From contig CALHYE010000001.1 in assembly GCA_938040735.1 (NCBI GenBank), forward strand, positions 1 to 64,000: a stretch of 64,000 bases of DNA, given 5' to 3'. The position numbers and the translations under genes are program-made. The stretch is from an uncultured Bellilinea sp. GTDB taxonomy: Bacteria; Chloroflexota; Anaerolineae; Anaerolineales; Anaerolineaceae. Numbering within the stretch: position 1 is the first letter of the stretch; each line of letters begins with the position of its first letter. Shown here piece after piece: positions 9,222 to 18,746 of the stretch. The notes below the pieces were generated by a model. It was given only the letters and a program-made list of their open reading frames with translations. It was not told where the DNA came from and ran no database searches.

Positions 9222-9803
9222 TTATCCTCCCTTGCGGTATTCTTTTTCAACGGCCATAATTTTCTCAACCCTGCGGCTGTGGCGGCCGCCTGCAAAGGCA
9301 GTTTCCAGCCATGTTTTGAGAATTTGCCGGGCTAAATTGACCCCAATCAATCCCGCCCCAAGGGTGAGAACATTGGCATCGTTGTGTTCGCGGCTGTTGA
9401 TTGCAGACGACAGGTCATAGGCAAGCGCAGCCCGTACGCCGGGGACTTTATTGGCAACCATACAAGAGCCAATTCCAGCGCCATCAATCATGACGCCCCG
9501 CCATGCCTTCCCGCTGGCAACCTGTCCGGCGACAGCATGGGCAAAGTCCGGGTAATCCACGGCCTCTTTGCTGTTGGTTCCAACGTCTATGAGGGCATAG
9601 CCTGCTTCAATCAGATCATTTTTGAGGACTTCTTTGAGATCAAAGCCGCCGTGATCCGCGCCAATGGCTACAATCTTATTGGTTATATCCGGCTTAGCGG
9701 AGGGTGAAGGTGAATGCACCGCTCCGGCTGGGTCTTGTCCGGTGGTCTGCTGAATAACCCGCAGCACGATTTCTCGTAATTCCGATTCGGATAGGGGAGA
9801 CAA
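9222..9803 (-). CDS. rpiB: Ribose-5-phosphate isomerase B with N-terminal extension
   Basis: IGADHGGFDLKEVL, DVGTNS, DYPDFA, GAGIGSCMVANKVPGVRAAL; ~40-aa helix plus Pro/Ser linker before the RpiB core. Confidence 0.92.
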   Translation of the reverse strand: MSPLSESELREIVLRVIQQTTGQDPAGAVHSPSPSAKPDITNKIVAIGADHGGFDLKEVLKNDLIEAGYALIDVGTNSKEAVDYPDFAHAVAGQVASGKAWRGVMIDGAGIGSCMVANKVPGVRAALAYDLSSAINSREHNDANVLTLGAGLIGVNLARQILKTWLETAFAGGRHSRRVEKIMAVEKEYRKGG

Positions 9804-9958
9804 GGAGATTTACCTTCCGTACGAATTTTCAGTAGATTGATTATAACCTTAATCAAGGCTTAGGAATTGAAAGCAGGTCATTCAATTGTTTTTATGAAAC
9901 CTCTCCCAAAAACCGCTTACACTTGTCACTATTCTTAAGAGGTATCGGGGTTATAATA

Positions 9959-9978
9959 ATATTCATTCAGACGAATAT
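9959..9978. promoter_or_regulatory. Inverted repeat ATATTC-N8-GAATAT upstream of thioredoxin-like gene
   Basis: Perfect 6-bp arms, overlapping the likely promoter region. Confidence 0.35.
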
Positions 9979-10002
9979 ATTTTTATCCTAGAGGTGGAAG
10001 AC

Positions 10003-10254
10003 ATGTTGAATATTAAAATCTTAGGTGTGGGTTGCGCGAACTGCAAGCGGCTTGAGGCCGTAACGCGTGAGGTTGTCGCTGCGCTTGGTATAGAAGCCGA
10101 GTTTGAAAAAGTTACCAATCATGCCGATATTTTGCAATACCCCATTCTGGCAACACCGGGACTGGTGATTCAAGGTAAGGTAGTTTCCTACGGGAGAATT
10201 CCTCCCAAAGCCGAAATTGAAAAATGGTTGAAAGAGGCTGTTCAAACGAACTGA
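10003..10254 (+). CDS. Small thioredoxin/glutaredoxin-like protein (redox-active disulfide family)
   Basis: MLNIKILGVGCANCKRLEAV...TPGLVIQGKVVSYGRIP; SD GAGGTGG before ATG 10003. Confidence 0.85.
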   Translation: MLNIKILGVGCANCKRLEAVTREVVAALGIEAEFEKVTNHADILQYPILATPGLVIQGKVVSYGRIPPKAEIEKWLKEAVQTN

Positions 10255-10268
10255 GAAGGGAGCAAAAG

Positions 10269-11048
10269 ATGTCCAAAGCCATTCAACAACTTGCACAGGC
10301 TATTGAGAACCGTCAACCGTCTGTGTTAGCCACCGTTGTCGAAGTTCGCGGGGCATCGCCGGCGAAGGTTGGCGCTCAAATTGCGCTTTTCCCCGATGGC
10401 AAGACCGCCGGGACGGTGGGCGGAGGTAAATTGGAAGCAGCCATTCTGACGGATGCCAGGAAGGCCATGAGCGAGCATCATTCCGGCCTTTTCCATTACA
10501 AACTGGCTGAAGAAGGGGAAGACGCAATTGGCACTCTGTGCGGCGGGGAGGTGACGGTTTTTATCCAACCCTTTCTTCCCGCACCCCAGTTAGTCATTGT
10601 TGGCGGCGGACATATTGGAAGACCGCTCAAAATCATGGGCGAAGCAGCCGGGTTTGACGTGGTGGTGGTGGATGTGCAGGCCGGGTTGGCAAATGTGCCT
10701 GAATTGGAACAGGTCAATCTTGGCGAAGATTCTTATGTCGTGTTGATTACAACTGATCACATTTCCGATGAGGCAGCCTTGCGCTATGCGCTGACCACCC
10801 CTGCTCCCTATATTGGTATGATCGGTAGTCTGGCAAAGTGCCGTACCATTCGCGAGCATTTGCTGGCGGATGGGTTTGATCCGCGTCAATTGGAGCGGGT
10901 TTATGCGCCCATCGGTCTGGATTTGGGCGGGGTAACCCCCCAGGAAATTGCAGTGGCAATTCTGGCGGAGGTGATTGCCTGCCGCCACCACAAGACCCGC
11001 GATACCGACAGCATCAAATTACGCCGGTTGGAAATGATTAAGGCGTAG
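10269..11048 (+). CDS. XdhC/CoxI family protein
   Basis: VLATVVEVRGASPAKVGAQ, GTVGGGKLEA, VIVGGGHIGRPL, YIGMIGS, PIGLDLGGVTPQEIAVAILAEV. Confidence 0.9.
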   Translation: MSKAIQQLAQAIENRQPSVLATVVEVRGASPAKVGAQIALFPDGKTAGTVGGGKLEAAILTDARKAMSEHHSGLFHYKLAEEGEDAIGTLCGGEVTVFIQPFLPAPQLVIVGGGHIGRPLKIMGEAAGFDVVVVDVQAGLANVPELEQVNLGEDSYVVLITTDHISDEAALRYALTTPAPYIGMIGSLAKCRTIREHLLADGFDPRQLERVYAPIGLDLGGVTPQEIAVAILAEVIACRHHKTRDTDSIKLRRLEMIKA

Positions 11049-11058
11049 AGCAAATATC

Positions 11059-12219
11059 ATGCAGCAATTTACTTACAATTTTCCTTTTACCGCAATTGTT
11101 GGACAGGAGCGCATGCAGCGCGCTTTAATTTTGAACGCCATCGATTCGCGGATTGGCGGCGTTCTCATCCGTGGCGAGCGGGGAACCGCCAAATCTACGG
11201 CGGCGCGCGCGCTGGCAGCCTTGCTGCCAGAACTCAAAGTAATTGAAGGCTGCCGTTTTGGATGTGATCCTGACCGGCCAATGGAGTGGTGTACCGAATG
11301 CCGGCAGCGTTTTCCGGACGGGATGAAACCACCCGTGGTTACCCGACCGACCCCTTTTGTCAACTTACCCATTTCGGCAACCGAAGACCGGGTGGTTGGC
11401 ACGCTGGATATTGAAAAAGCGATTCAGAAAGGGGAAAAAGCCTTTGAGCCGGGGGTTCTGGCAGCCGCCAACCGCGGGCTGCTTTATATTGACGAGGTTA
11501 ATCTGCTGGATGATCATGTGGTAGATGTCCTGCTTGACTCGGCTGCGATGGGGGTGAATATCATCGAGCGCGAGGGAGTTTCGTTCAGCCACCCGGCCCG
11601 CTTTATTCTGGTGGGCACCATGAATCCGGAAGAAGGCGATTTACGCCCGCAATTACTGGATCGGTTTGGGCTTTCGGTTCAGGTGCAGGGATTGCGGGGC
11701 GCGCTGGAACGGGTTGCCATCATGAAGCGACGGTTGGCGTATGAAGAAAGTCCGGAGGCATTTTGCCAGGAATGGCAGGTGCGCGAACGTGAATTGGGTT
11801 TTCAAATTCAACAGGCGCGCCGATTGGTTCAACAAGTGGAATATACTCGCGATGATTTGATGGTTATTACGCAGTTGACGGCTCACTTTCAAGTGGATGG
11901 GCATCGTCCGGATATGGTCATTTTGAAGACGGCACGGGCGCAGGCTGCCTTTCAGGGGCGGAATAAAATTACCTTGGAAGATATAGCGATTGCGGCCGAA
12001 TTAGCCCTGCCGCATCGCTTGAGGCATTCGCCGTTTGAACAACAATTCACCCATGTCGAACAGTTGCGGGATGAAATAGATACCCTTTTAGGTCTTAAAC
12101 CCACTCAGCAGGGGGATCAACGACGACCGATGGGTTTAAAAACCTACGAGGAAGTTCTGAAAGAATACGCCGACCCGAATAATCCTTTGAAGGATTTTGT
12201 AGATACCGGTCTGCGGTAG
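11059..12219 (+). CDS. AAA+ ATPase, magnesium chelatase subunit I (ChlI/BchI)-like
   Basis: FTAIVGQERMQRALILNAID, GVLIRGERGTAKSTAARALA, LLYIDEVNLLDDHVVDVLLD, GTMNPEEGDLRPQLLDRFGL. Confidence 0.92.
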   Translation: MQQFTYNFPFTAIVGQERMQRALILNAIDSRIGGVLIRGERGTAKSTAARALAALLPELKVIEGCRFGCDPDRPMEWCTECRQRFPDGMKPPVVTRPTPFVNLPISATEDRVVGTLDIEKAIQKGEKAFEPGVLAAANRGLLYIDEVNLLDDHVVDVLLDSAAMGVNIIEREGVSFSHPARFILVGTMNPEEGDLRPQLLDRFGLSVQVQGLRGALERVAIMKRRLAYEESPEAFCQEWQVRERELGFQIQQARRLVQQVEYTRDDLMVITQLTAHFQVDGHRPDMVILKTARAQAAFQGRNKITLEDIAIAAELALPHRLRHSPFEQQFTHVEQLRDEIDTLLGLKPTQQGDQRRPMGLKTYEEVLKEYADPNNPLKDFVDTGLR

Positions 12220-12237
12220 AAACTCAGTAAAAATCAA

Positions 12238-12270
12238 ACAGCCGCCTGCCATAAAGGGCTAGGCGGCTGT
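12238..12270 (+). terminator. Intrinsic terminator (10-bp stem ACAGCCGCCT/AGGCGGCTGT)
   Basis: Perfect inverted repeat followed by ATAATCTTTT. Confidence 0.75.
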
Positions 12271-12285
12271 ATAATCTTTTGCCTC

Positions 12286-12313
12286 TTGACAAATTGTCAA
12301 ATCAAGTTAATAT
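12286..12313 (+). promoter_or_regulatory. MarR-gene promoter with overlapping palindrome TTGACA-AAT-TGTCAA
   Basis: TTGACA (12286-12291), 16-nt spacer, TAATAT (12308-12313); the -35 is one arm of the palindrome 12286-12300. Confidence 0.55.
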
Positions 12314-12349
12314 TCAATTTCACTTAACTATTCGCAAGGATTGTTTTTC

Positions 12350-12799
12350 ATGGATGAAATCAGAAAAAAGTATTTTGAAGTGTTTGAAAGAGCGATGGGT
12401 CAGATCATGCAACGCTCGATGCGATCTTTCTGGCAATACACCAAAGAACAGGGGCTTTCGATGACCCAAATGGTGGCTTTGCGCCATATCCATTACAATC
12501 AGGATTGCAATATTTCCCAAATCAGTGAGGAATTGGGGGTGACGACTGCCGCTTCCAGCCAATTGCTGGATCGTCTGGTCCAGCAGGGCTTGATTGCCCG
12601 CCGTGAGAATCCCAATGATCGGCGTCATAAACAGTTAGTTCTAACCGAAAAAGGAAGACAAATTCTCACCGAAAGCACGATTGCCCGCCAGCAATGGCTT
12701 TATCAACTGGTAGATCGTCTTTCTGTTGCAGAAATGGAACAGATTATCCAGGCATTGGAATTAATGACCGAGCGCATGCAAGAAATTGAGCCGGTATAG
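12350..12799 (+). CDS. MarR family transcriptional regulator
   Basis: wHTH region ISEELGVTTAASSQLLDRLVQQGLIARRENPNDRRHKQLVLTEKG. Confidence 0.92.
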   Translation: MDEIRKKYFEVFERAMGQIMQRSMRSFWQYTKEQGLSMTQMVALRHIHYNQDCNISQISEELGVTTAASSQLLDRLVQQGLIARRENPNDRRHKQLVLTEKGRQILTESTIARQQWLYQLVDRLSVAEMEQIIQALELMTERMQEIEPV

Positions 12800-12836
12800 C
12801 CGCCGTTTCATCGCAGATTTTTGAGGAGGTTTATTA

Positions 12837-15083
12837 ATGTTTCGTATCCTTAAGTATGTAAAACCATTTGCCTTGCCCTTGATTCTGGCAATTCTGCTCT
12901 TGTTCGTGCAGGCGAATGCCGATCTGGCTTTGCCGGATTATCTTTCCAGAATTGTCAACGTCGGTATCCAGCAGGGCGGGGTGGAAAGCGGTCTGCCGCA
13001 GGCGATGCGTCAGACAACCCTGCAGCGCCTTGGATTGTTTTTGACCGCGGAAGAAAAGGAGCAGGTCTTAAATTCCTACCGGCTGGTGGATTCAACCGAC
13101 GCTGATTTTGCGTCCCTGGTGCAAACTTACCCGGCGTTGGCAGAACAACCGATTGTTGTGCTGAGTCAGACCGACCAGGAGATACTCCAACGGATGGAAG
13201 CCCCGCTAGCAGAAGGATTGCTGATCCTTTCTGGTATTGAGCAGGTGTTGCAAAACCCCCAGCAGGCACAAACGCTCCTGCCGGGCATGTCTTTTGACCC
13301 TTCACGTTTACCAGCCGGAACGGACCTGTTTACGTTGATGGCGAACTTGCCCGAAGCCCAACGCGCTCAGATCCGTCAGGCAGTCAGCCAGCGGTTTGAA
13401 ACGATTGGCGGAGAAAAAGCGCTGGTTCAGGCGGCTGCGCGGGTGGTGAGAAGCGAATATGACGCGCTTGGCATGGATACCGCTCGGCTGCAGACCAACT
13501 ACATTCTACGGGTGGGCGGTCAAATGCTGCTCATCTCGCTTCTTTCTGCGGCAGCGATTGTACTGGTTGGCTTTCTGGCTTCGCGGGTGGCGGCCGGACT
13601 GGCGCGTAATTTGCGTCACTTGCTGTTTGAACGCGTGATGCGCTTTTCCAGCGCTGAAATTGAAAAATTCTCCACCGCCTCATTGATCACCCGCTCGACC
13701 AACGACATTACCCAAATTCAAATGGTCATGATGATCCTGATTCGGATGGTTTTCTATGCTCCGATCATTGGAATTGGGGGCATCATTCGGGCGGTCAATA
13801 AGAGCCCGAATATGTGGTGGATTATTGCTGTGGCGGTCATTGCCCTGATTGGTTTGATTGGGGTTGTGTTTGCGATTGCTACTCCAAAATTCAAGATTAT
13901 CCAGAGTCTGGTTGACCGCCTGAACTTGATTGCCCGCGAAAACTTGAGCGGTATGATGGTGGTGCGGGCTTTCAACCGTCAAAAGCACGAAGAACAACGC
14001 TTTGAAGAGGCCAACCTGGACCTGACCCGCACCAGCTTGTTCGTTAACCGGGTGTTCGTAATGGTCATGCCGTTCATGATGATCATCCTCAACGGCATTT
14101 CCGTGCTGATTCTGTGGATCGGCGCTCATCAAGTCGCCCAATCTTCCATGCAGGTTGGCGATATGATGGCTTTCATGCAATACGCCATGCAAATTGTGTT
14201 CGCCTTCATGATGCTTTCTTTCCTGTTCATCCTTTTCCCGCGCGCCGATGTTTCCGCCAACCGCGTGGCGGATGTGCTGGAAACGGAGATAACGGTGATA
14301 GATCCGCCCCAGCCAAAATCTTTCCCCGAACCGTTCCGAGGACGGATTGAGTTCAAGAATGTGTCCTTCCGTTACCCGGATGCCGAGGAAAATGTGTTGT
14401 GTAATCTGAACTTTGTGGCGGAAGCCGGTAAAACCACGGCCATCATCGGTACAACTGGATCGGGGAAATCCACCGTGGTAAATCTGATTCCGCGTTTTTA
14501 TGATGTATCCGATGGAGCTATCCTGATTGATGGAGTGGATATCCGTGAGGTACGCCTGAGCGAACTGCGCGATAAGATCGGCTACATTCCTCAGCAAAGC
14601 AACCTGTTTAGTGGGACAATTGAGAGCAACCTGCGGTATGCCAATGAAGAGGCAGCAGAGGAAATTCTCAAGCAGGCGCTGGAAATTGCTCAGGCAAGCG
14701 AATTTGTGCTGTCCAGCCCGGAGGGGATTCAGGCTTCGGTTTCACAGGGTGGTATCAATTTCTCCGGCGGTCAAAAGCAGCGTTTGAGCATTGCCCGCGC
14801 GCTGGTCAAACGCGCCCCAATCTACATTTTCGACGATAGCTTTTCGGCGCTGGATTACCGCACGGATTCCCGCCTGCGGCGCGCTTTGAAGCAAAGCTTA
14901 AAGGACAGTACGGTGATTATCGTTTCCCAACGGGTGGCGACGATCAAAGATGCCGATCAGATTCTGGTGCTGGATGAAGGTCAGGTCATTTGCAGGGGTA
15001 CCCACGAGGAATTACTGGAAAAGTGTGAAGTCTATCGAGAAATTGCCCTTTCGCAATTGAAGAGAGAGGAGGTGCTGGCATGA
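12837..15083 (+). CDS. ABC exporter, fused TMD-NBD (half of heterodimer)
   Basis: IIGTTGSGKSTVVNLIPRFYD, FSGGQKQRLSIARAL, IYIFDDSFSALD. Confidence 0.93.
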   Translation: MFRILKYVKPFALPLILAILLLFVQANADLALPDYLSRIVNVGIQQGGVESGLPQAMRQTTLQRLGLFLTAEEKEQVLNSYRLVDSTDADFASLVQTYPALAEQPIVVLSQTDQEILQRMEAPLAEGLLILSGIEQVLQNPQQAQTLLPGMSFDPSRLPAGTDLFTLMANLPEAQRAQIRQAVSQRFETIGGEKALVQAAARVVRSEYDALGMDTARLQTNYILRVGGQMLLISLLSAAAIVLVGFLASRVAAGLARNLRHLLFERVMRFSSAEIEKFSTASLITRSTNDITQIQMVMMILIRMVFYAPIIGIGGIIRAVNKSPNMWWIIAVAVIALIGLIGVVFAIATPKFKIIQSLVDRLNLIARENLSGMMVVRAFNRQKHEEQRFEEANLDLTRTSLFVNRVFVMVMPFMMIILNGISVLILWIGAHQVAQSSMQVGDMMAFMQYAMQIVFAFMMLSFLFILFPRADVSANRVADVLETEITVIDPPQPKSFPEPFRGRIEFKNVSFRYPDAEENVLCNLNFVAEAGKTTAIIGTTGSGKSTVVNLIPRFYDVSDGAILIDGVDIREVRLSELRDKIGYIPQQSNLFSGTIESNLRYANEEAAEEILKQALEIAQASEFVLSSPEGIQASVSQGGINFSGGQKQRLSIARALVKRAPIYIFDDSFSALDYRTDSRLRRALKQSLKDSTVIIVSQRVATIKDADQILVLDEGQVICRGTHEELLEKCEVYREIALSQLKREEVLA

Positions 15084-17017
15084 CCCAATCCAATAACCTG
15101 AGATCCGGCAATGGAAAGCCCTCGCAAGGGGAGGGCGGCGCAATGCGTCCGCCCGCCGCCGGACGCGGACCGATGGGCGGCCGCGGGCCTTTTGGCGGTC
15201 ACATGATGATGGGTAAAGTTGAAAAAGCCAGAGATTTTAAAGGCACGCTGCGCAAATTGCTGCATTATCTCGATTCTTTCAAAGTCACGATTGTGATTGT
15301 GATTTTGCTGGCAGTTGGTTCAACCGTCTTTTCAATCCTCGGCCCAAAGATCCTTGGCGGCGCTACCACCAAGTTGTTTGAAGGCTTGCTGGCGCAGTTG
15401 AGCGGCAGCGGCAGCATTGATTTTGCCGGAATCGGTCAAATTCTGCTCACGGTTTTGGGGTTGTACCTGTTCTCCGCTGTTCTCAGTTATCTGCAAGGCT
15501 GGCTGATGACCGATGTAGCCATCACGGTAACCTATCAATTGCGCAAGCAGATCATGTCGAAAATCAACCGCATGCCGTTCCGTTACTTCGACGGCACAAC
15601 CCACGGCGAGGTGCTTTCCCGCCTGACCAATGATGTGGATACGGTCAATCAGACGCTCAATCAGAGCCTCACCCAAATCATCACATCCTTTGTCACGGTG
15701 GTGGGTGTGCTGGTGATGATGTTGACCATATCGTGGCAGATGACTCTGGTGGCTCTGTTGATCGTACCGCTGTCATTCGTAGTGGTGATGATGATTGTGC
15801 GTAATTCTCAGCGTTTCTTTACTCAACAGCAGGAATATCTGGGGAATGTCAACGGCCATGTGGAAGAAATGTTTGGCGGGCATGTAGTGGTCAAAGCCTT
15901 CAATGGGGAAGAAAAAAGCATCCGCAAGATGGCGGAGTACAACAACCGCCTGTATGGGGCGGCGTGGAAAGCCCAGTTTTTCTCCGGGATTATGATGCCG
16001 ATCATGTCCTTTATCGGTAATCTGGGTTATGTCGGGGTAACCATTCTGGGCGGCTGGCTGGTAATCCGCGGCTCGATCACGGTTGGGGATATTCAGGCTT
16101 TCATCCAGTACGTGCGCTCGTTCACCCAGCCGATCACCCAACTGGCTAACATTTCAAATGTGCTGCAACAAACCGTGGCAGCCGCCGAACGGGTGTTTGA
16201 ATTTCTGGAAGAGGAAGAAGAAATTAGCGAGACAACTTCGCCGGTCAAACTGGAAAAAGTGCGCGGCGAGGTGGAGTTCCGGAATGTGCATTTCGGTTAT
16301 CTGCCCGATAAGCCGGTGATTCGCGGTTTTTCGGCTCACATTCAACCCGGCCAGAAAGTTGCCATTGTCGGACCGACCGGGGCCGGCAAAACCACGATTG
16401 TCAAACTGCTAATGCGTTTTTACGATGTTCAGGAAGGTGAAATCCTGATTGATGGGGTGGATATCCGCCGTTTCAGCCGCGAGGATTTGCGGCGTATGTT
16501 TGGCATGGTGCTGCAGGATACCTGGCTGTTCAACGGTACGATCCTTGATAACATCCGCTATGGGCGGGAAGATGCCGCCGAAGAAGAGGTCATTCGGGCT
16601 GCCAAAGCTGCCCATGTGGATCACTTTGTGCGCACCTTGCCGGAAGCTTATCAAATGGTCATCAATGAGGAAGTCACCAACATCTCGCAGGGTCAGAAGC
16701 AATTGTTGACGATTGCGCGCGCCATTCTGGCCGACCCGGCCATGTTGATTCTGGATGAGGCTACCAGTTCAGTGGATACCCATACCGAATTGTTGATTCA
16801 AAAGGCGATGGATACCCTGATGCAGGGGCGTACCAGTTTCATTATTGCTCACCGGCTTTCCACCATCCGCAATGCGGATTTAATTCTGGTGATGCGCGAC
16901 GGCAATATTGTCGAGCAGGGAACCCACGAGGAACTGATGGCAAGAGGTGGCTTTTACGCCGATCTGTACAACAGTCAGTTTGAGCCGCTGGAAGTGGAAT
17001 CTGCCGTCGTTTCGTAG
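15080..17017 (+). CDS. ABC exporter, fused TMD-NBD (partner half)
   Basis: IVGPTGAGKTTIVKLLMRFYD, ISQGQKQLLTIARAI, MLILDEATSSVD; ATGA overlap with previous gene. Confidence 0.93.
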   Translation: MTQSNNLRSGNGKPSQGEGGAMRPPAAGRGPMGGRGPFGGHMMMGKVEKARDFKGTLRKLLHYLDSFKVTIVIVILLAVGSTVFSILGPKILGGATTKLFEGLLAQLSGSGSIDFAGIGQILLTVLGLYLFSAVLSYLQGWLMTDVAITVTYQLRKQIMSKINRMPFRYFDGTTHGEVLSRLTNDVDTVNQTLNQSLTQIITSFVTVVGVLVMMLTISWQMTLVALLIVPLSFVVVMMIVRNSQRFFTQQQEYLGNVNGHVEEMFGGHVVVKAFNGEEKSIRKMAEYNNRLYGAAWKAQFFSGIMMPIMSFIGNLGYVGVTILGGWLVIRGSITVGDIQAFIQYVRSFTQPITQLANISNVLQQTVAAAERVFEFLEEEEEISETTSPVKLEKVRGEVEFRNVHFGYLPDKPVIRGFSAHIQPGQKVAIVGPTGAGKTTIVKLLMRFYDVQEGEILIDGVDIRRFSREDLRRMFGMVLQDTWLFNGTILDNIRYGREDAAEEEVIRAAKAAHVDHFVRTLPEAYQMVINEEVTNISQGQKQLLTIARAILADPAMLILDEATSSVDTHTELLIQKAMDTLMQGRTSFIIAHRLSTIRNADLILVMRDGNIVEQGTHEELMARGGFYADLYNSQFEPLEVESAVVS

Positions 17018-17038
17018 AAGCGCTGAACGGTTAAGCAA

Positions 17039-17076
17039 AGAACTGCACATTGCCCGTTGGGGTGTGCAGTTCTTTT
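17039..17076 (+). terminator. Intrinsic terminator (AGAACTGCACA/TGTGCAGTTCT + U-run)
   Basis: 11-bp stem followed by TTTTCTTTTT. Confidence 0.85.
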
Positions 17077-17097
17077 TCTTTTTGGGGTGGATTTTTT

Positions 17098-17598
17098 CTA
17101 CTGATAACGCATCATCAACGCTTCCAGGTCTTCATCCAGCGCCTGTAAATCTTCCTCGTGTTCCACTTCCTGGGATAGAATGGTCAGCACCATATTGTAA
17201 GTGACCGGATCCTTGTCCTTTACGATCTCGAGCAGTTTGGTATAAACCCCAATGGCGCATTGCTCGCCGTGGATATTTTGCGCCAAAATCTTCTTGACGA
17301 ACGGATCGGTGGGGGCATCATACCCGCAGTTGCTTTCTTTGAACCAGTCTTCCGGCGTTACCAAAGGCGTTCCGCCCAACTGGATAATGCGCAGGGCAAG
17401 CATATCGGCGTGGGCCAGTTCTTCGCCGGCGTGTAATAACAGTTCGGCTGCAACGGCATCTTTCATCGGCCCGCGCACAATTTTGGCTCCCAGCCAGTAC
17501 TGATAATACGCCAGCCACTCGTCGGCATAGGCTTTGTTCAAGAGCGTTAGCAATTCATCCACATTCATACCAACGATTTCACGTCCTTTAGTTCCCAT
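17098..17598 (-). CDS. Ferritin-like domain protein
   Basis: ADEWLAYYQYWLGAKIV, HAGEELAHADMLALRI, EQCAIGVYTKLLE, SQEVEHEEDLQAL: four-helix metal ligands. Confidence 0.85.
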   Translation of the reverse strand: MGTKGREIVGMNVDELLTLLNKAYADEWLAYYQYWLGAKIVRGPMKDAVAAELLLHAGEELAHADMLALRIIQLGGTPLVTPEDWFKESNCGYDAPTDPFVKKILAQNIHGEQCAIGVYTKLLEIVKDKDPVTYNMVLTILSQEVEHEEDLQALDEDLEALMMRYQ

Positions 17599-17819
17599 GG
17601 AGACCTCCTGATTCATGCACCTGATTTGTGGTTTTGTTTTTCATTATAGAACGTCAGCAGATAAGGGGATTAGTGTCAAAAGTCACATTCGGCCTTTTTG
17701 TCAAAATCAGGATGAATTTCTGGAAGAAGCGGATTTTTAGCGCTTTCCATAACAGGAAAGAATCCATATAATTAGCCCGCTTTTGAGACTTGTGGTTCAG
17801 GCAGAATGAGGTTCTAACC

Positions 17820-18743
17820 ATGCAATATTCGAGTTCCTCCAAAATTTCACCGCGGCAGATGCTGCGGGCTTTGTTCACCCCGGCGGCGTTTTCCCGCAAG
17901 ACATTCCAGGAATATTTGCTGGTAGCGCTCGGCGCGTTCATTCAAGCGCTTTCGATGCGCTTGTTCCTGGTGCCGGCCCAGCTGGTCAGCGGCGGGGTGA
18001 GCGGCGCATCGCAGATCATCAATTTCTTTACCGGCTGGCCAATCGGTTTGATGGTGTTTATCGGTAATGTTCCCTTGTTTGTCCTCGGCTGGCAATATCT
18101 GGGGGGAGCGCGTTTTGCCAAACGCACCGCGCTGGCAATTGCGTTGTTTTCCCTGTTTACGGATGGGCTGGTCTGGTTTATTCCGGCGGAGGGAGTTACC
18201 AGCGACCTGGTGCTGGATTGTTTGTATGGCGGAATATTGCTGGGGGTTGGGTTGGGGCTGGTTTACCGCGGTCAGGGCACCAGCGGCGGCAGCGATATTC
18301 TGGGGCGCATTCTCAATCACCGGCTGGGCATTTCGATCTCACAGGCTTATCTGATTACGGATACGCTGGTGGTGCTGGCCGGCGGATTTGCATTCTCGTG
18401 GGAGAAGGCTTTGTACGGCTTGCTGGTAATTTATGTATCCGGGCTGGCGGCCGAGGCGGTTTCGGAAGGTTCCGGCGTGTTCCGCACCGCGTTGATCATC
18501 ACCCAACACCCGCAAGAGGTGACCCATTCGATTATGACCGTGCTGGAACGGGGGGTGACCATTCTGCCGGGTACGGGGGCATACACGGGGGCGCAGCGGC
18601 CGGTTCTTTATTGTGTGATTACCCGCTCCGAGGTTAACCCTTTGAAGGAATTGGTCCGCGAAATTGACCCGCGGGCTTTTATGGTCATTGGGCAGGCACA
18701 TGAGGCGTTAGGAGAGGGCTTCCGCCCACTGGTCAAGGATTAG
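17820..18743 (+). CDS. YitT family membrane protein (DUF161/DUF2179)
   Basis: RLFLVPAQLVSGGVSGASQII, GTSGGSDILGRIL, GVTILPGTGAYTG...VLYCVITRSEVNPLKELVREIDPRAFM. Confidence 0.9.
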   Translation: MQYSSSSKISPRQMLRALFTPAAFSRKTFQEYLLVALGAFIQALSMRLFLVPAQLVSGGVSGASQIINFFTGWPIGLMVFIGNVPLFVLGWQYLGGARFAKRTALAIALFSLFTDGLVWFIPAEGVTSDLVLDCLYGGILLGVGLGLVYRGQGTSGGSDILGRILNHRLGISISQAYLITDTLVVLAGGFAFSWEKALYGLLVIYVSGLAAEAVSEGSGVFRTALIITQHPQEVTHSIMTVLERGVTILPGTGAYTGAQRPVLYCVITRSEVNPLKELVREIDPRAFMVIGQAHEALGEGFRPLVKD

Positions 18744-18746
18744 GTT

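Noticed and set aside
11059-12219. ChlI-like gene as evidence for phototrophy
   Set aside because: No other bacteriochlorophyll genes in the window; MoxR/ChlI ATPases have other roles
13680-14597. 305-aa minus-strand ORF
   Set aside because: Antisense to a clear ABC exporter gene; His/Asn-rich composition typical of a shadow frame
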